Assembly (NCBI RefSeq): GCF_000208865.1
Contig: NC_018392.1
Coordinates: 186,001 to 250,000 of the forward strand
Source: Neospora caninum Liverpool
Lineage: Eukaryota; Apicomplexa; Conoidasida; Eucoccidiorida; Sarcocystidae
Length of the DNA stretch: 64,000 nt
Direction: 5' to 3'
Of the stretch, positions 1-13,109 are shown one piece after another; the first letter of the stretch is position 1, and each line of letters starts with the position of its first letter. The notes beneath the pieces are model-generated. The model had not been told where the DNA came from, did not search any database, and saw only the letters and a list, made by a program, of their open reading frames with translations. The position numbers and the translations under genes are program-made.

Positions 1-1888
1 ATGTTGCCTGGATCATTAGCGAAGAAGAGGGGGAAACTCCTTTGCTTTCGTAGTTATATACAGAGGACAACCTCGCTAGGAGAGCAACGCGAAGAAGTCT
101 ACGCCACTGAATTGACCTGCAACGAGTGTTCCGCAGACGGCTAACGCCCGGCCAAGTTCCCCTCTGAGCCGCGCATGGGCATCACTCCTCAGTGCACTTT
201 TGGAATGCAAAAAGGGAACTCCACCAGCCCCAGTTTTCCGCAAAACACGAGGCGGATACCGAACTGGGAGCTAAAACCAAAAGCGGGAAGCGACCGGCAC
301 AGCTGGAAATGGGGAAAAAGTGTGTGTGTGGTTGCGGCGGAGGGGGGAACTGACCGTTACTCAGCGGAAGAGCCTGTGATCACACGAAAGGCGTGAACTA
401 GTTATGAACGCTGGGGCAAAAAGGGTGGAGACGAGGGTGATGACGGAAGGCGTGTCCTTTGCCAAAGGGGTATCAGGCTGGCGTCCACGGAGAGCGGGCT
501 GCCGCTGCCGAGCTTTCGGGGCTTCGAAAGGATGTGTGTGTAAAGGACTCTGAGCAGTTGATGCAGAGGAAAACACGGCGTTTGGACCGTGTAGAACGCA
601 CGCAAATAGGCGCCGGTCGAGACAGCACTGGGCAACATGCCGAAGAAATCCCATCCGCCGAGAGGGGGTCTGTCTACGTTTTTGCCAGCTCTTTGGGAAA
701 AAAATAAAGGACAGCAGGTAGCAGGACCGGAGTGGGAGAACCGAGGGTAGCAGCACGACAGAGGGACACCCCTCTTTCGGACCGATTAAACACGACTTTG
801 CGACTGCTGAAACGTAGAGAGAGAGGTCTATTTGCGCCGTCCTACCCCGGAATGGAGAATGACAAGGCGCTCGCCCGAGGGCGCGCGGCTGCTGATGCTT
901 ATTGTGCGGCTGCCTCTCTCGATTTCGTATCGCGAAGCGGCTTCCGACCGCATTTTTTTCGCTTTTCCTCGAGCTTTCCGACTGGTCGCGCGGCTTCTCT
1001 CGGGTCCCGTTTTCCCCGTTCTTCCGGCTGGGACGTTTCTCGCTTTTCGATTGAGCCAGCCCACGCGCGTTGGGACTGCGATCCAGAGATAGCCACATAC
1101 TGCGTACACGCATGGAAACCCCGTAGATGCACATGTGTGACGGGAGGACGTCCGAAAGTTGTACACATGGATATAAGTGACGTATTTCGTGTCGCGAAGT
1201 GAAATCGAAGCCCATTGTGGAGGTTCAAGTGGACAAGCCGCGCCCGGGCGCGCTCTTGCTGTACCCGACAGGCTCTGTGTATCAAGGGAAACGAAAAAGA
1301 ATTTCAAATCAATCGCGGGGTATGGTACAGCGTCTAACAGAGCCGGTTCCGCTTCGTACCTTTATATCTTATTTCCAGATAGGTATGTAGATCGATCGGC
1401 TCTGCTACGGATGCAAAGTAGACGTGAAATCGGCGGTTTTCTTCGGTCATTCCTCTGCGATCTTTTTCACTTCTCCCGTAGTTTCCGGGCTCTTTCCACG
1501 CGCACTTTTTTGTCTCCTGCTGCGAGAGGTAGGCGAGCGAGAGGATTGTTTTTTTGGAAAAACGCTCGGCCAACGAACAGGCATCAGCATACGGAGATCT
1601 GGTCTTTTCCCTGGTTTTTCTAGCCGCATTTTCAGCCCGCTTTGGGGCGCGGAACTTTCTCTTGAAACGTGATTCCCCTTCGTCCCCGAGCCGCGGCGTA
1701 CCACAGCGTCGCGGGTGGTCCCAGGCGACGTCGGTTTTTATCTCTTCGCCGTTTTCTTTCGTTTCTCCGTCTTTCTCCTGAAACACCGAGGCACGAGGCA
1801 CGCCGAATATCCAATTCCATCTCTTCTCCACGTACCCCCGTAACTTTTTCTGTTTCCTTTCTTTCGTCTCGTTTGCCACCGCGCAAAT

Positions 1889-2020
1889 CCCCCCCCCCCC
1901 CAAANNNNNNNNNNNNNNNNNNNNNNNNNNNNNNNNNNNNNNNNNNNNNNNNNNNNNNNNNNNNNNNNNNNNNNNNNNNNNNNNNNNNNNNNNNNNNNNN
2001 NNNNCCCCCCCCCCCCCCCC
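1889..2020. other. Assembly gap flanked by poly-C runs
   Basis: A run of 13 C (1889-1901) and AAA is followed by exactly 100 N (1905-2004) and then 16 C (2005-2020). The fixed length of 100 N suggests a placeholder, so the true distance is unknown. The homopolymer probably caused the break in the assembly. Confidence 0.95.
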
Positions 2021-3077
2021 GGCTGTCCTCGCGTTTTCTCTCTGCTCAATTCGTCTTTGAACCCGTCTCGTCCCCTCGCTTGACCACTGTTTCCGTCTTC
2101 GTCTTTCACGTCTTTCCCTTGCCTGGCAGGCCTCCACTCCGCTTCTCGCGCCGCTCTGCCCCGGTTTCTCAACAAGGATCCTTTCCGTCTGCAGTTGTCA
2201 ATGAGATTTGCATATGTGATCTTCCTTTCCCTTCTAAGGAGCGTTAGCGCCTTCCCGCGCTTTCTCTTGCAGCCACGAGTCGGCAGCCTGCGGGACTATA
2301 GAGGTTCTAACACGACCGGTAGGCGCAATGCTCTCATGGCGAATCACATCCAGGTATCTTTCGATTCGCTTTGGTCCCTCTCTCTCCTGGACACGTGTCT
2401 CTACACGCTTTGCGATCATTTGGTCGCACTGTAGGGTACCAGAAGAAGCGTCGCCTTCGTCTGTTGTGGTCCACCGCTCGGCAGACGTGCACCGTCACTC
2501 CTTCGCTCCGCCAAAGAAGCTTGGAGTGATCTCTGCCTTCGCCTTCTCCCTCTCAGGCTCAAACCGCCGACAGCAGGCCTTGTGCCGCCCCTGCGTCGCC
2601 TGTGTAGTTGCAACTTCCACTTGACCGGGGCGCGCGACACGGCGGCTTTTTCGTTTCTTGCAACTACGGGCTGATCTTCCGGCTCTGGATATCATGTCTT
2701 CGTCTCTGCGTACTCCTCTCCGTTCGTCTTCTCTCCTCTCGCAAACTCCGGGGACACAGCCACTCGGAGACGGAACCCCAGCTCGGTGGCTGTCTCTCTC
2801 TTCCGCGCGAGAGGGGACAAGGGGCCTCCGCGGCTTCGGCTGCGGCCCCAGAGCACGACCAGTTCTCGGGTAGCCGTCTCGCGACACGCAGCGCCCAAGA
2901 CTCGTCTAGATCTTCGTCTCTCGTCTTTTCTCTGCCTTCCCTTGCTGGAACCCTCTTCCCCCTCTCTCGCTGCTGCAGCGCTGCGCCCGGGGCAAACTGT
3001 GTGCTGGTCCCGATATCGACAGTCGCGCGACCTAGAGAGACATCGTTTCAGGCTTCTTCGATCTGCACATGCCGCGC

Positions 3078-3097
3078 GCATGCAGATCCGCGTCTCT
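3078..3097 (+). promoter_or_regulatory. Candidate coccidian cis-elements (GCATGC and CGTCTCT)
   Basis: GCATGC at 3078-3083 and CGTCTCT at 3091-3097 lie about 520 bp upstream of the start codon at 3611. GCATGC-containing motifs, and WGAGACG (whose reverse complement is CGTCTCW), have been described as promoter elements in Toxoplasma. Both are short enough to occur by chance, so this is only a candidate. Confidence 0.2.
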
Positions 3098-3610
3098 GAC
3101 CATGCATGAATGCTTCTCCATCTCGTGTTTGCGAGTGGGGACAGGCGTCGTGTCCTTTCGGTTTTAAGGCGAGCGCTTCGTTGCATGTGGTAGGAGCCGC
3201 GGCGCCGCATTTTTGTCGCATTTCAAACCGCCCCGTCGTTTCTGTTCGTGGGTGACCTTGCCGGCGCGCAGACCTCGTTCGAATCTTTGTCCCTCGTTTC
3301 TGCGCGTGGCGCCGCTTTACGGATTTCGCCGGAACTTGCACGCGCGCAGTCTCCACTGGCAGGCCGATAGCCTTTCTGGGCTGAATCGACAGCGTTTCCC
3401 GAGACAAAATCTTCTTTTTCGCGCGTCTCCCTCGGAACGTTCGCATCCGCAGGGAGTCTCTCCCAGCGCTGGCTTTCGCGTCTGACAGTCGTTCCGTTTT
3501 CTTCCCTCTCGCGCTGCCGCCGGGGTTTTCCTGGGGCGTTGTTTGGGCGCCTCAGCCCTTCTCTGGGTTCGTCTCCGGCTTTTGCCTGTTCTTCTTTTCC
3601 GGTTGTCACC

Positions 3611-6600
3611 ATGAGGATGCAGTGGTTTTTGCTCCGGCACGCGTACTTCATCAAGGGGGAGGATTTCGCGGTTGCCGTGGCGCTGCTGGACTTGGCGCTG
3701 TACGTCTTGATTGGGACGAACTCGCTGCAGTTTCTGGACCAGGCTCCAGAGAAGGCGATGTTTGGCATGGTCACGTCAGCACTGATCTTCATCATTGCGC
3801 TCTGCGGGTTTGTGATTGTGCGCATGTTCCGCACGAGCAAGTACAAGATCGAGACGTACATCATGCCTGTGCTGATCATCTGCAACATCGCCAGCATCTT
3901 CTACATGCAGCTCATCAACAAGTTGGTGGGGTTCATGACGCTCCAGCTCCCCGTGCTCACCTTCCTGGTCACCGGGTATCCGTATGTCTGGCTCGTCGCG
4001 TTCGTCCTCATCGGCATGGGCGGGGGACTCATCGCTCAGTCAGTCGTTTGCTCCATTTCTCTGGGCACCACCTGTCCGCCGAGTGTGTGGATCGACGTCG
4101 GGCTGTACGCGCTGCAGCTGGTCAGCGGCTCAGTCGCGTACTTCACGGTGTACGAACTGGGCATTCTGATTGTGCGCTACAAACGGCACCCGGCGCGCTA
4201 CCTCGACGCCTTCTCGGATCTCACGGCGCTCGACACGATCGTCTTCTCGCCAGTCTTTGGGTTGGGAGGCGAAACCGCGCGGCAGGTTCAGGTGAGTCAG
4301 TTGATGGCTCCAGAGAAGCCGAATCTCGACGGCCTCACTTTCCTTCGGTCGGCGTCGCAGGTCTCGCAGACGACGAACCGGCTCGTCTCCCGAACCTTCT
4401 ACCACGCCAACACCCCGCCCCACATCCCTTCGCGGGATGGAATCCCTGGCGACAAGGCCCTCGTGGGCGAGAAGGACCGCGCCGGCTCCGCGGTCTTCTC
4501 CGTTCCCAACGGCTTTGCTCACGGCCCCGGCGCCCCGCCGGCGCGCCCAGGCCTCGGCGCCGCGGCTCCTCACGCCGGAGTCGCAATCCCCAAGACCATC
4601 AAGCAGCACGCGGCGGCGCTGCACGCGGGCGGCGTGTCGCCCCACGGCTCGCCGTCCACCCAGCCTCTCGGGCCACTGGCCGGGGTCGCGCGCCCGAGCA
4701 CCGCCCGCGGGTGTTCGGGCTACGTGTCTCTGAGCCAGCGAGACGACGGGGGCTACGGAGATCTCGGCTGCGGCAGCGTCCGGACCTCGGTGGAGAGCAG
4801 AGCGACGAATCGGTCGGCTGCGATCTACGGCGCGCAGCCCAGCGCGAGGCCTGCGAACAAGAGTGGGCGTGTGGCGGGGCTGTTTCGGAACTTCGGCTCA
4901 AAGCGCTCCGCGGGGTCTGAAGGCGAAGGCGGCCAGCCGCCCTCCGAGTGCTTCGCGAGCGCGGCAGCCTCGAAGGATTTCTCGAGAAAGAAAGGCGTGG
5001 GCGGATCGGCGAGCCAATCGACCGTCCCGATTCTCTTTCCCCGCCCCTGCGACGTCGAGGGAAAGACCTGGGAGGGCTTGCCCGATCCGGCTCTCCCCAG
5101 AGACCTTGCAAAGGAGACACCTGCCGCGAGTTTCGCGTCGAGTCCGGGCTCGCGAGTGATTGAACGGCACGACGGCGCCACGGAACCCGACAGCGACGCC
5201 GCACGGGAGGCCGGAAGGAAGGCCGCGGCGCCTCTGGTCGCGGAAGCAACTGTCCACAAAGCCGTGCGTCCCAGCGCGTCCTTCTGTTCGGACGTGTCTT
5301 CTCGCAGTTCCTTCAAGGCGTTTCCCCGGGAACTCCAGGGAGAGGACACACGGGACGCGCATGCAGGCGCGCAAGGCGCGACGCCCTGGAACGCGAAACA
5401 GCCCCCCGCGGCGCAGGAGTGCGACGTGGGCAGACGCGCTGGAGAAGAAGAAGGCCACAGAGAAGCCGACGTGTCAGACGAGTCCGGACTGCCTGGGGCC
5501 CCGGCGTTGCCGTCCGCCGAGGCGCGAGTCCGGAGCGCGCTCCAGTACCATCGCAGGTGGTTTTTCTCGCAGCTCCTGCACTTTCGGCGCGCTCGAAGAA
5601 GGCAGCGACGCCGCGGAAGTGGATCTGAAGCGCGCAGAGAGTGCAGTTCCGAGGAAGGTGATTTCGATTCTGAGGGCGAGGGGAGCTGCAACTCGCAGAG
5701 TGGACGCTCGAGGAAGGGCGCGTTACGGAGGTTTTCGCGTCGCTCTGGATCGAGGCTTCGCGAGGGAGACGCCGGCGTCGATGGTTGCCGAGGAGTAAGA
5801 AGCAGCGACGAAGCGTCGGGCTACAGCAGTTCCAGTCGGCGTGAGAAGTCGTACTCGTGGGACGAAGGCAGCGAGTCTGACCCGTCAGGGTTCGAGGAAA
5901 CCAGGAGACGGCACCGCGGTGAGAAACGGTATGGCGTGAACAGACGGCGAAGCGAGACGTCTTCAGATGAGTCGGTTTCGTCCTGCTCGACAAGTGCAGC
6001 CGGGCGGTATGAAGGCGAGGCCGCGGGCTTTTCTGCGTCGACTTTTCGGCGCTTCTTCCCCCTCTTTGCACCGACCGGGAGCCGCCGTCGGGAGGAGACA
6101 CCGAGGGGGCGACTGGACAGGGAAAGGCAGTCAAGTTGCGAGGAAGGCAGTCAGGACTGCAGTGCGTCCAGCGCTAACTGGGATAGCTCCGAAGCGTCGG
6201 CGGACGGCTCGGACGCGTCCTGCGCTTCCTCTTCGCTGTGTGACGTGTGTGAGAGAGGCAGAGCGAGCGTCAGACGTTCGCGAAGACACGGAACAGGCCA
6301 GAAACTGGTCGAGTCGCGTTTCTCCTCGCGGTCCCACTCGCCGGTTCCTCGAAAAAGACGAGGAACGGGGCACGTCTCCGTCGACCTCACCCTTTCTCTC
6401 CCCTCCCACATCTTCTTCGACACCTTCCTCAACTCTGTGAGGAAGGCAGAACAGCTTTCGAAGGGCCGACTGCCGGCTGCAGGCTCCTCTTCACAGCCAA
6501 CGAGAGGGGAGTCGAGCGTCGCGTCGCTTCTCAGCGGAGGCGCAGGGGACGCAGCAGCGAGGGAGAGGCCCGAAGATGCGTCTGCAGACCTGTCGAGTCG

Positions 6601-9600
6601 AACAAGTCAAGGATGGGAAAGGTACTACGGCATGCTTCTTCCGTCGCTTCCTCCGTTCCCTTGTGCACGGCCGCTCTCTGTGAAATCCCGGAATACCTCC
6701 CAGGGATTCCAGAGAGTCGATGCTCCCTCTGCATCGAGAAAAGACACCGAGGAGACGGCCGCTTCGCTTTCCTCGCGCATGGCGCCGTTCTTCGCCGAGG
6801 CCAAGACACGCGTCCAACCGCCTGCATTTCCCGCCTCGGCGCCTCCTCTAGGCGCCACGCGGATCACTTCCCTGTCTCCGGAGAGACAGTCTGTGTCGCG
6901 GGGAGAGGGGAGAGACGAGGGCAGCTCCCCTTCCGCGCCGCAGTCCTCTGACTCGCACCGTCGTCTTCCCCGTCGCAACTCCCTCTCCTCTTCCTTCCTC
7001 ACCTTTCCAACGTGCCCCCAACCGCCCAGTTTGTCTCCGTCGTCGCCGTGTCACGCCGGGCCCCAGGCGTCGCGTTCCACTCCGGAGCGCACGATTGAAC
7101 TCGGCTCCATGGAGCGGCAGGCAGTCGATCCGAATCGCGACGGCTCGCCCGCGCCTAAAGTCGAGAGGGAACCAGACTCGCCGGAGCCTCGCGGTTGCCT
7201 GACGTCTCCGAGCGCGGCCCCCACAGAGGAGCGTGGCCGCAGCTGGAGCTCGTGCGAGGCGCGTGCGTCCCTCGAGGTGTCGGCGAATCCCTCGAAACGA
7301 ACTCGTGGCGGCAACGCGTGGCGTCCCGTCGCTTCCGCGACGCATCCTTCGTCCAACGAGAAGGTCGTCGAGTCAGTCGAAGCGTGTGCGCAAGTGCGAT
7401 GTCGACGCTGTGGCTGCTCGCGTAGCCGCGTGCCGCCTCGGCGGGGCGCGAGAACGGGCTCCGGCGCGGAGGACGCGAGCCTCGTTTGTACCGAAGACGG
7501 ACCGGAGCGACGTCGCCTGAGGAGACGACGGAGAAGAGACAGGCGCAGAGCACGTGCAGAGCGACGACGGCGCAGGGCGCGACGCGCGAGCGAAGAAGGC
7601 GAGAGTGAAAGAGACTCCTCGGGAAGCAGTCGGGCGAGCTACAGCAGTGCGGAGAGAAGAAGCCATCGGGCAGTGGGTGGGGTTGCCCAATTGACTCCGA
7701 TTTGCGTGGATGACGAGTGCGGCAGGGGCGATGCCATTCTGTCTCCGCTGCTGCGGAGCGAGGCGGAGTCGGAGAGCGACACGCGTGGGGTGTGGGGAGG
7801 CAGTCGGCGATGGAGGCGAGCTCACGGGGTTCACGATCTGTCTCCGTGCTCGACCGACGCGAGCGTGGCCGAGGACTCCCAGGAGCGGAGCGAGGAAGAG
7901 CGAGAAGGCCGGAGCGGCTGGATGGCGTGGCTCTTGTCGCCGTGGGGAGATCGCGACGGAGGCGAGAAGAGACGGCGAAAACGCAGCCGGTCCGAGGGAC
8001 GGAGAGACAGAGCGTTCATAAGGGCGGAGCGGCGGTATCTGGAGGCCTATCGAAAGGGCCGAGCATCCGCCGTTGCCGACACGCGGCGGGGCAGTGGAGA
8101 AAGTGAAGCGTCGGCTGACGTGTATCCTTTTTCCCTGCGAAGAAGAAAAGGCAGTCGCGTGCATCCGGCGTCTGCGTCCTCGAAACGGAGCTCCCTTCGG
8201 TCTTTGAGCCAGTCGGCATTCGGCCGGCACTCGTGGCTCGCCGTGGTGCCCCCGGCCGATGCGCTGCCTTCCGCAGCGCTTCCCTCTCTTCCTACGCCTT
8301 CGCCTTCGTCTCTTTCCTTCTCCGGCCTCGACCGAGAAATGGACTACACTCCTCACGACCACGTGCTCCCGGAGACGCCTCCGGTCCCGCTCGCTTCTTC
8401 CCTGTCTTCTTCGCTTCCGGGGACGGACGCAGGTTTCGCGAGTGTCGAGAACCTCGCGGGCGCGCGGTCCTGCGATGTCTCCCCGCCTCGCGCGCACTTT
8501 GCGGCCGACCAGCTTCACCGTGCGGAGCAGAGCGACGCGGAAGCTGTCTCCCCGGCGGTCTCGCCGCGGGGCCGGAACGCGAGCCCGATGTCTGCCGCGG
8601 GCATGCCGAACCCCGACTCGGGGTCAGCTGCTCAGGCAGCTCCACAGCGGCCCTTGCTCCTGGCGCAGAGCCTCGTGGCCGCGGGAGGCAAGGCGCACCC
8701 GCGCGCGGACCTCACAGACTCTCAGCGGAGCCAGGACTTGTCAGACGTGTCTGGTCGGCTGCCGAGTCACCAGAGTCTGCCGCGGAGCGCGGGGCACCCC
8801 CCGATGCATCCGGGGCTCAGTATGGGTCTCGAGGCGACTCCCGTGGCACGGCCCAGCAGGCGGCTCTCGACAATTCCCTCGACTCGGCACCCCGGCAGCG
8901 CCATGACAGGCTTTCCGCAGTCGTCTTTCTCGCAGGGGGTTGCAGCCGTGGCGTCTCCGCGGACCGTGGGGGCCAGCCGAGAAAGCCGAACTTTCGCGGC
9001 GGACGGCGCGGCGCGGGCGAGTCGGACGGGGCTGAGCAGCCGGCACATCAGCCACGGGGCGAGCCGCAGCCCGCTGACTGGAAAGGGAACGCGTCGCCTG
9101 AAGAGCGGCTACTCGGTGGGGGCGACCGAGAAGGACAAGCAGAAGGGAAAGATGCTAAAGTACCAGCTCGTCCAGAAGTTCCACGACAGACTGCCGTGGT
9201 GGGTGGCGCGCATCATCGTCTACACGGACGCCGCTCTGGAGAACTGCCGCAGACGCCGCCGCCTCATGCAGCGAGCGACGTGGAAGAACAAAGTCGCGAT
9301 GCCCGTCCGAAACATGCTCGGCCTCTTCAGCGACGAAAAAATCGAGACGTGGTACGTCCAGTGGCTAAATGCGTTCAACGCCAAGTACTACCCGCGCATC
9401 GCCTGGCTCCTCTTCCTCATCTGCGTCTACGCCACCGCCTTCCACGGGCTCTTGAGAGTCCGTGGATTCATCGAAAACTACCCCCTTTGCATGGATGCAG
9501 TTCGGGTAAGACCCGTGACTCCCGCAAAGAAAGCGATAGAGATATGGAGATAGAGACAGAGGTATAGAGCGATTGATCGATGGAGAAAGCTACGGAGACC

Positions 9601-9656
9601 GATAGAGACATCTACAGATCTCTGCAAAGACTCAGAGGGAGAGATACATGCACACC

Positions 9657-9687
<31 letters not shown>

Positions 9688-11191
9688 GGTGTTTGAGTAT
9701 GGGTCGGGATTGATGGTGGTCAACACAGAAGTAGAAGGGCCGGGTGAATTACGCATAAGCGGGAGAAGACAAAGGAAAAGCGTGCAGGAAAGCACCCCCG
9801 TTGGTGTGGGCCGTTCTTCTCCACCCGACTGCATGCGGCGAGAGGTCTGAGAACACAAGGGGGCGGCGCACCGGCGAAAGAGAAGAGGAAGCACGGCGGG
9901 AGTGCGAACAACTGCTTGCGTCGCCAAAGCTCCTGCGTCTTCATTTGTTGAACTTGTGCTTCGCGTTCTCTCGCAGGCGTCCCGACTTGGCGAGGCGGGT
10001 TTCCTCATGCTCGTGGCCTTCCGCTTTGCCTCTCAACCCATTTTGTCGTTTTTGCTGCTCCTTCCTCTCTTGCGACACTCGGGATCGAAACTCATCGAGT
10101 GTCTGACCTGTTCCCGGTCCCCAACCACCCCGCCAAAAAGCTACAAGCTCTACCGATGGATGATTGCTCTTTCTTTTGTACAGTAAGTCAAGATCCTCCT
10201 CAAAAGCCATATGTATACATGCATACGTGCGTGTAGAGACATGGGTAGATATGCATCTCGATTTGGATGTTTGCGGCTGTATTTGTGTGATTCGAAAAAA
10301 CGTGAACGCTCGAGTGTGCGGGAGTTTGCCGGTCCAGGCGCTGTACGTAACCGGAGGGGGACGCGCACACCCGCAGACTTCTCCGCCGGATCCAGCGTCG
10401 TTTTCTGCTAAAACAGGCCGTTCTTGCCGTGTCCCCTCGTGGAAAACATGTGTTCCTCTCCTCTTTCTCGGAGCTACGTGTAAATCCGCCGACGCCCAGG
10501 CCGTCTTCCTCGTTCCTTATGTTTTTCTCGCAGATTCGTTTACGCCGTCTTTGACAACACATGGCACTTGATCGCGGCGCCTTCCTCGAGGCACATCAAC
10601 CCGCTGACGATCATCCCGGCGAGTCCAAGCCTGGAAATCGCCGCCGTTCAAACGGTGTACATCTTGGCTGTTCGGACACCGACAATCAACTTGATTTTCC
10701 TGCTCTACATCATCACGTACCTCATCGTTTTCTTCGTCGTTCTCCCGCCCGCTGTTCAACAAATGCAGCTCTTCACCATCAGCATCGCGGGGTGGCTCTT
10801 CACGTGCGTCGGCGGCCAGCTGTTCTACACCAGGTACAAGCGAAGCCGGAGACAAGGATTCCCGCGGGCACATCCGTGTGCATTTGCATGCGTCAGCAAA
10901 TATGCATATATATATATATATATATGCATTTGTACGCGTGAATATGGATCGAGTTTTTCCAAGAACTGGGGGCCTGTTGAAAGTCCTTTTGTGTGTGTTC
11001 ACGCGGACGAGAGGTAGATAATGGGAGACCGAGTTCAGTTCTCATCGCGCTTTTCTTCACCCCGACGCAAAACCTCCGTCGAGCTCGATTCCTGGTGCTT
11101 TCTCGCAAGCTGCACTGAAATCCACATGTGTTGGTGTATAGGTGCATATATGTCGACTCTAGGGAAAGATACTCGAACAGCTATATATATG

Positions 11192-11224
<33 letters not shown>

Positions 11225-11546
11225 CTTGTAGGCTGAAAAGAGCGCAAGTCTTCTCTCTTTGTGTGTGCGTGGGCATGCACTGCGGTTGGGGGTCTCCTGG
11301 AGTGAGAAGGTTTTTTTCTTGCGAAAATTTGGCGACAAAGCGCTTTCTTTTGTCGTGTCTGCTTGTAGAGCCTTCGAGGTCAACCGGCGGCGGCTCTTTT
11401 GTAAGTACGTGTTGCCGTACATGTTGTATTTGGAGGAGATTGCGGCGATTTTGTACTCGAACGCGCAAGGGGAATATCCCCTCGACGAAGGCAGCGAGGA
11501 CGAGATGTCAATGGGCTCTACCCACCTCATCGTCGATCGCTCGTAG
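3611..11546 (+). CDS. Large polytopic membrane protein, two multi-TM blocks, cyclase-like layout without a seen catalytic domain
   Basis: Four exons are supported: 3611-9505, 9977-10182, 10534-10833 and 11369-11546. All have GT/AG ends and keep frame, giving about 2192 residues. The start ATG at 3611 is the first in the open frame. Residues ~14-220 hold about six hydrophobic segments (for example FAVAVALLDLALYVLI and VWLVAFVLIGMGGGLIAQ). Residues ~260-1870 are Ser/Arg/Glu/Pro-rich low complexity. From ~1903 the segment LGLFSDEKIETWYVQWLNAF leads into a second block of about six hydrophobic segments spread over exons 1-3. A short tail begins FEVNRRRLFCKYVLPY, followed by an acidic C-terminus. 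The charged helix before the second TM block, and the Arg-rich helix after it, resemble the membrane-to-catalytic linkers of protozoan 6TM adenylate/guanylate cyclases, but no cyclase catalytic domain is visible. It could equally be an unrelated coccidian transporter-like or scaffold protein. The gene model is firm; the function is unknown. Confidence 0.85.
9657..9684. repeat. (AT)n microsatellite in intron 1 of the membrane-protein gene
   Basis: An uninterrupted AT dinucleotide run of 28 bases lies between the donor at 9506 and the acceptor ending at 9976. Similar runs sit in intron 3 at 10906-10925 and 11197-11222. Confidence 0.9.
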
Positions 11547-13071
11547 CGCCGTGCGACTCGAGAGAGACGCCTTGTCGGAGGCGAGAGACAAAACTGTCTC
11601 AGGGCGAGGACGCGAAGCCTTTCCTGATAATCTTCTCGAAAAAGCCAGGCGCGGGTCACCCAAAAATGCCAATTTTGTTTCCCGACGGAAGACCAGGCAG
11701 GCGAGTGTCTCGCGAAACTTTTCGGCGAGAAGAACCAACCGCAGATTCATTCAACTTGACACAAAAAAGCGGGATGGAGCGCGTCATGCAGACAGTCTCT
11801 TGGAAGTATATGTATACGCATGTATATATATGTATCTATGTCGGTGCATCGAGATGGAGTTGAATCTATATAGATAGGCCTATAGACAGATCCAAACATT
11901 TGTTTATGTTGTGCTTGTGTACATCACTATAAATGTGTGCATGCGTGTGTGGGGGACGGGCGCCAAACGGTGCTCGGAGAGCCGCGCAGGGGCCGTTGCG
12001 CTTTTTCTGAGGACGGCGCCTTGGCTGTGGCGGAGGAAACCAGGCGAAGCAGAAACGGAGGAAAGCAGAGGTGAGGAGCTGTACGTGGAGAGCGGAAGAC
12101 TGTGATCGGCTTCATGCTTCGACAACAGAAGCCTGAAGAGAGACGGACAGGGTTTTTCAAAAGATGGGAGAACTTGACAAGATCTTGACGGTGAAGTGTG
12201 TGAACTTGCGGGTGTACAGAAGCAAACAGAAAGGGAGAGCCAAACGCAAGATTCTTTTGAGAGATGGCCTGGCATGCGATGAAATGCGTTGGCCCGGAAG
12301 AGGTTCGTGAGACGGGGCGGGGGGGGGGGCGACAAAAAGAAACGAAGATGTCTATACATATATACCTCCTTTTTCGATTCATCTCTACTTATATATATCG
12401 AGACGGTTATGAGTGTATATACTTTCAAAGTGAGGACGGAAGAACGAGGATTCGCGGAGAGACAAGGAACGTCTGAGAAAGGCAGCGTTTCTCTCGCTCC
12501 CTGCATCCACCGGCTTCGCCCAAAGGCTGCGGTGGAACTGTCGGCGTTCCGTAATTCACCCGCTTTTTGCGCACCTTCCGCGGCGTTGCGGCCTGCCTCG
12601 CGCTCCGCCAGAATCGGATATTTCTGGCCCAAGTGTCCGGGTCGAAACGACGACTCAGGAACGATCAAAAGGGAAGGCATCTGTAAGGGAGAGTCTTTGC
12701 TTTCTACTGAGCTCCTAAAGTAGCCGCTAGGGCACCCAATAGCACGTCGTGTGTATGTGTGTTTTACGCATACACACGGGCATAAATACATTCCTATTCA
12801 TAGGCAGATTTCATTTTCTGCATTTTTTCATTGCCGTACAGCACTTCTATCTCTGGCTCTCTAGAGACATGCATATTTTTGGAGATACTTGTTTGGAACA
12901 GCCATGTTTTTGGCGGGATATATGTGGAGAGCAGCAGGCCGAGTAAGGCACACAGGCTGCTCGTTCTGCTGGCACCGGCGTTGGGAAAGGATACACACGG
13001 AGAGTATCTTCGTCCCTGTATCTGCTTGTCTCTTCCCTTACGTCTATTTACATGCGTGCGCATTCACATAT

Positions 13072-13109
<38 letters not shown>

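Larger units (their letters stand above)
1..3610. other. Intergenic region and leader of the first gene
   Basis: No coding region is supported here. The first ~850 bases are purine-rich on the plus strand. From about 900 onward the plus strand becomes rich in CT tracts (for example 940-1040, 1440-1560, 2040-2250, 2690-2960, 3400-3600), which is the usual look of a coccidian 5' leader running into the gene at 3611. Open frames on both strands lack domains, repeats or splice structure and overlap one another. An assembly gap lies at 1905-2004. Confidence 0.6.

Noticed and set aside
361..1215. Minus-strand open frame of 284 codons
   Set aside because: Composition is leader-like, there is no domain, and several other frames are open in the same stretch.
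11128..11877. Plus-strand 249-codon frame near the end of the membrane-protein gene
   Set aside because: It runs through a microsatellite and overlaps the true last exon (11369-11546) in another frame.
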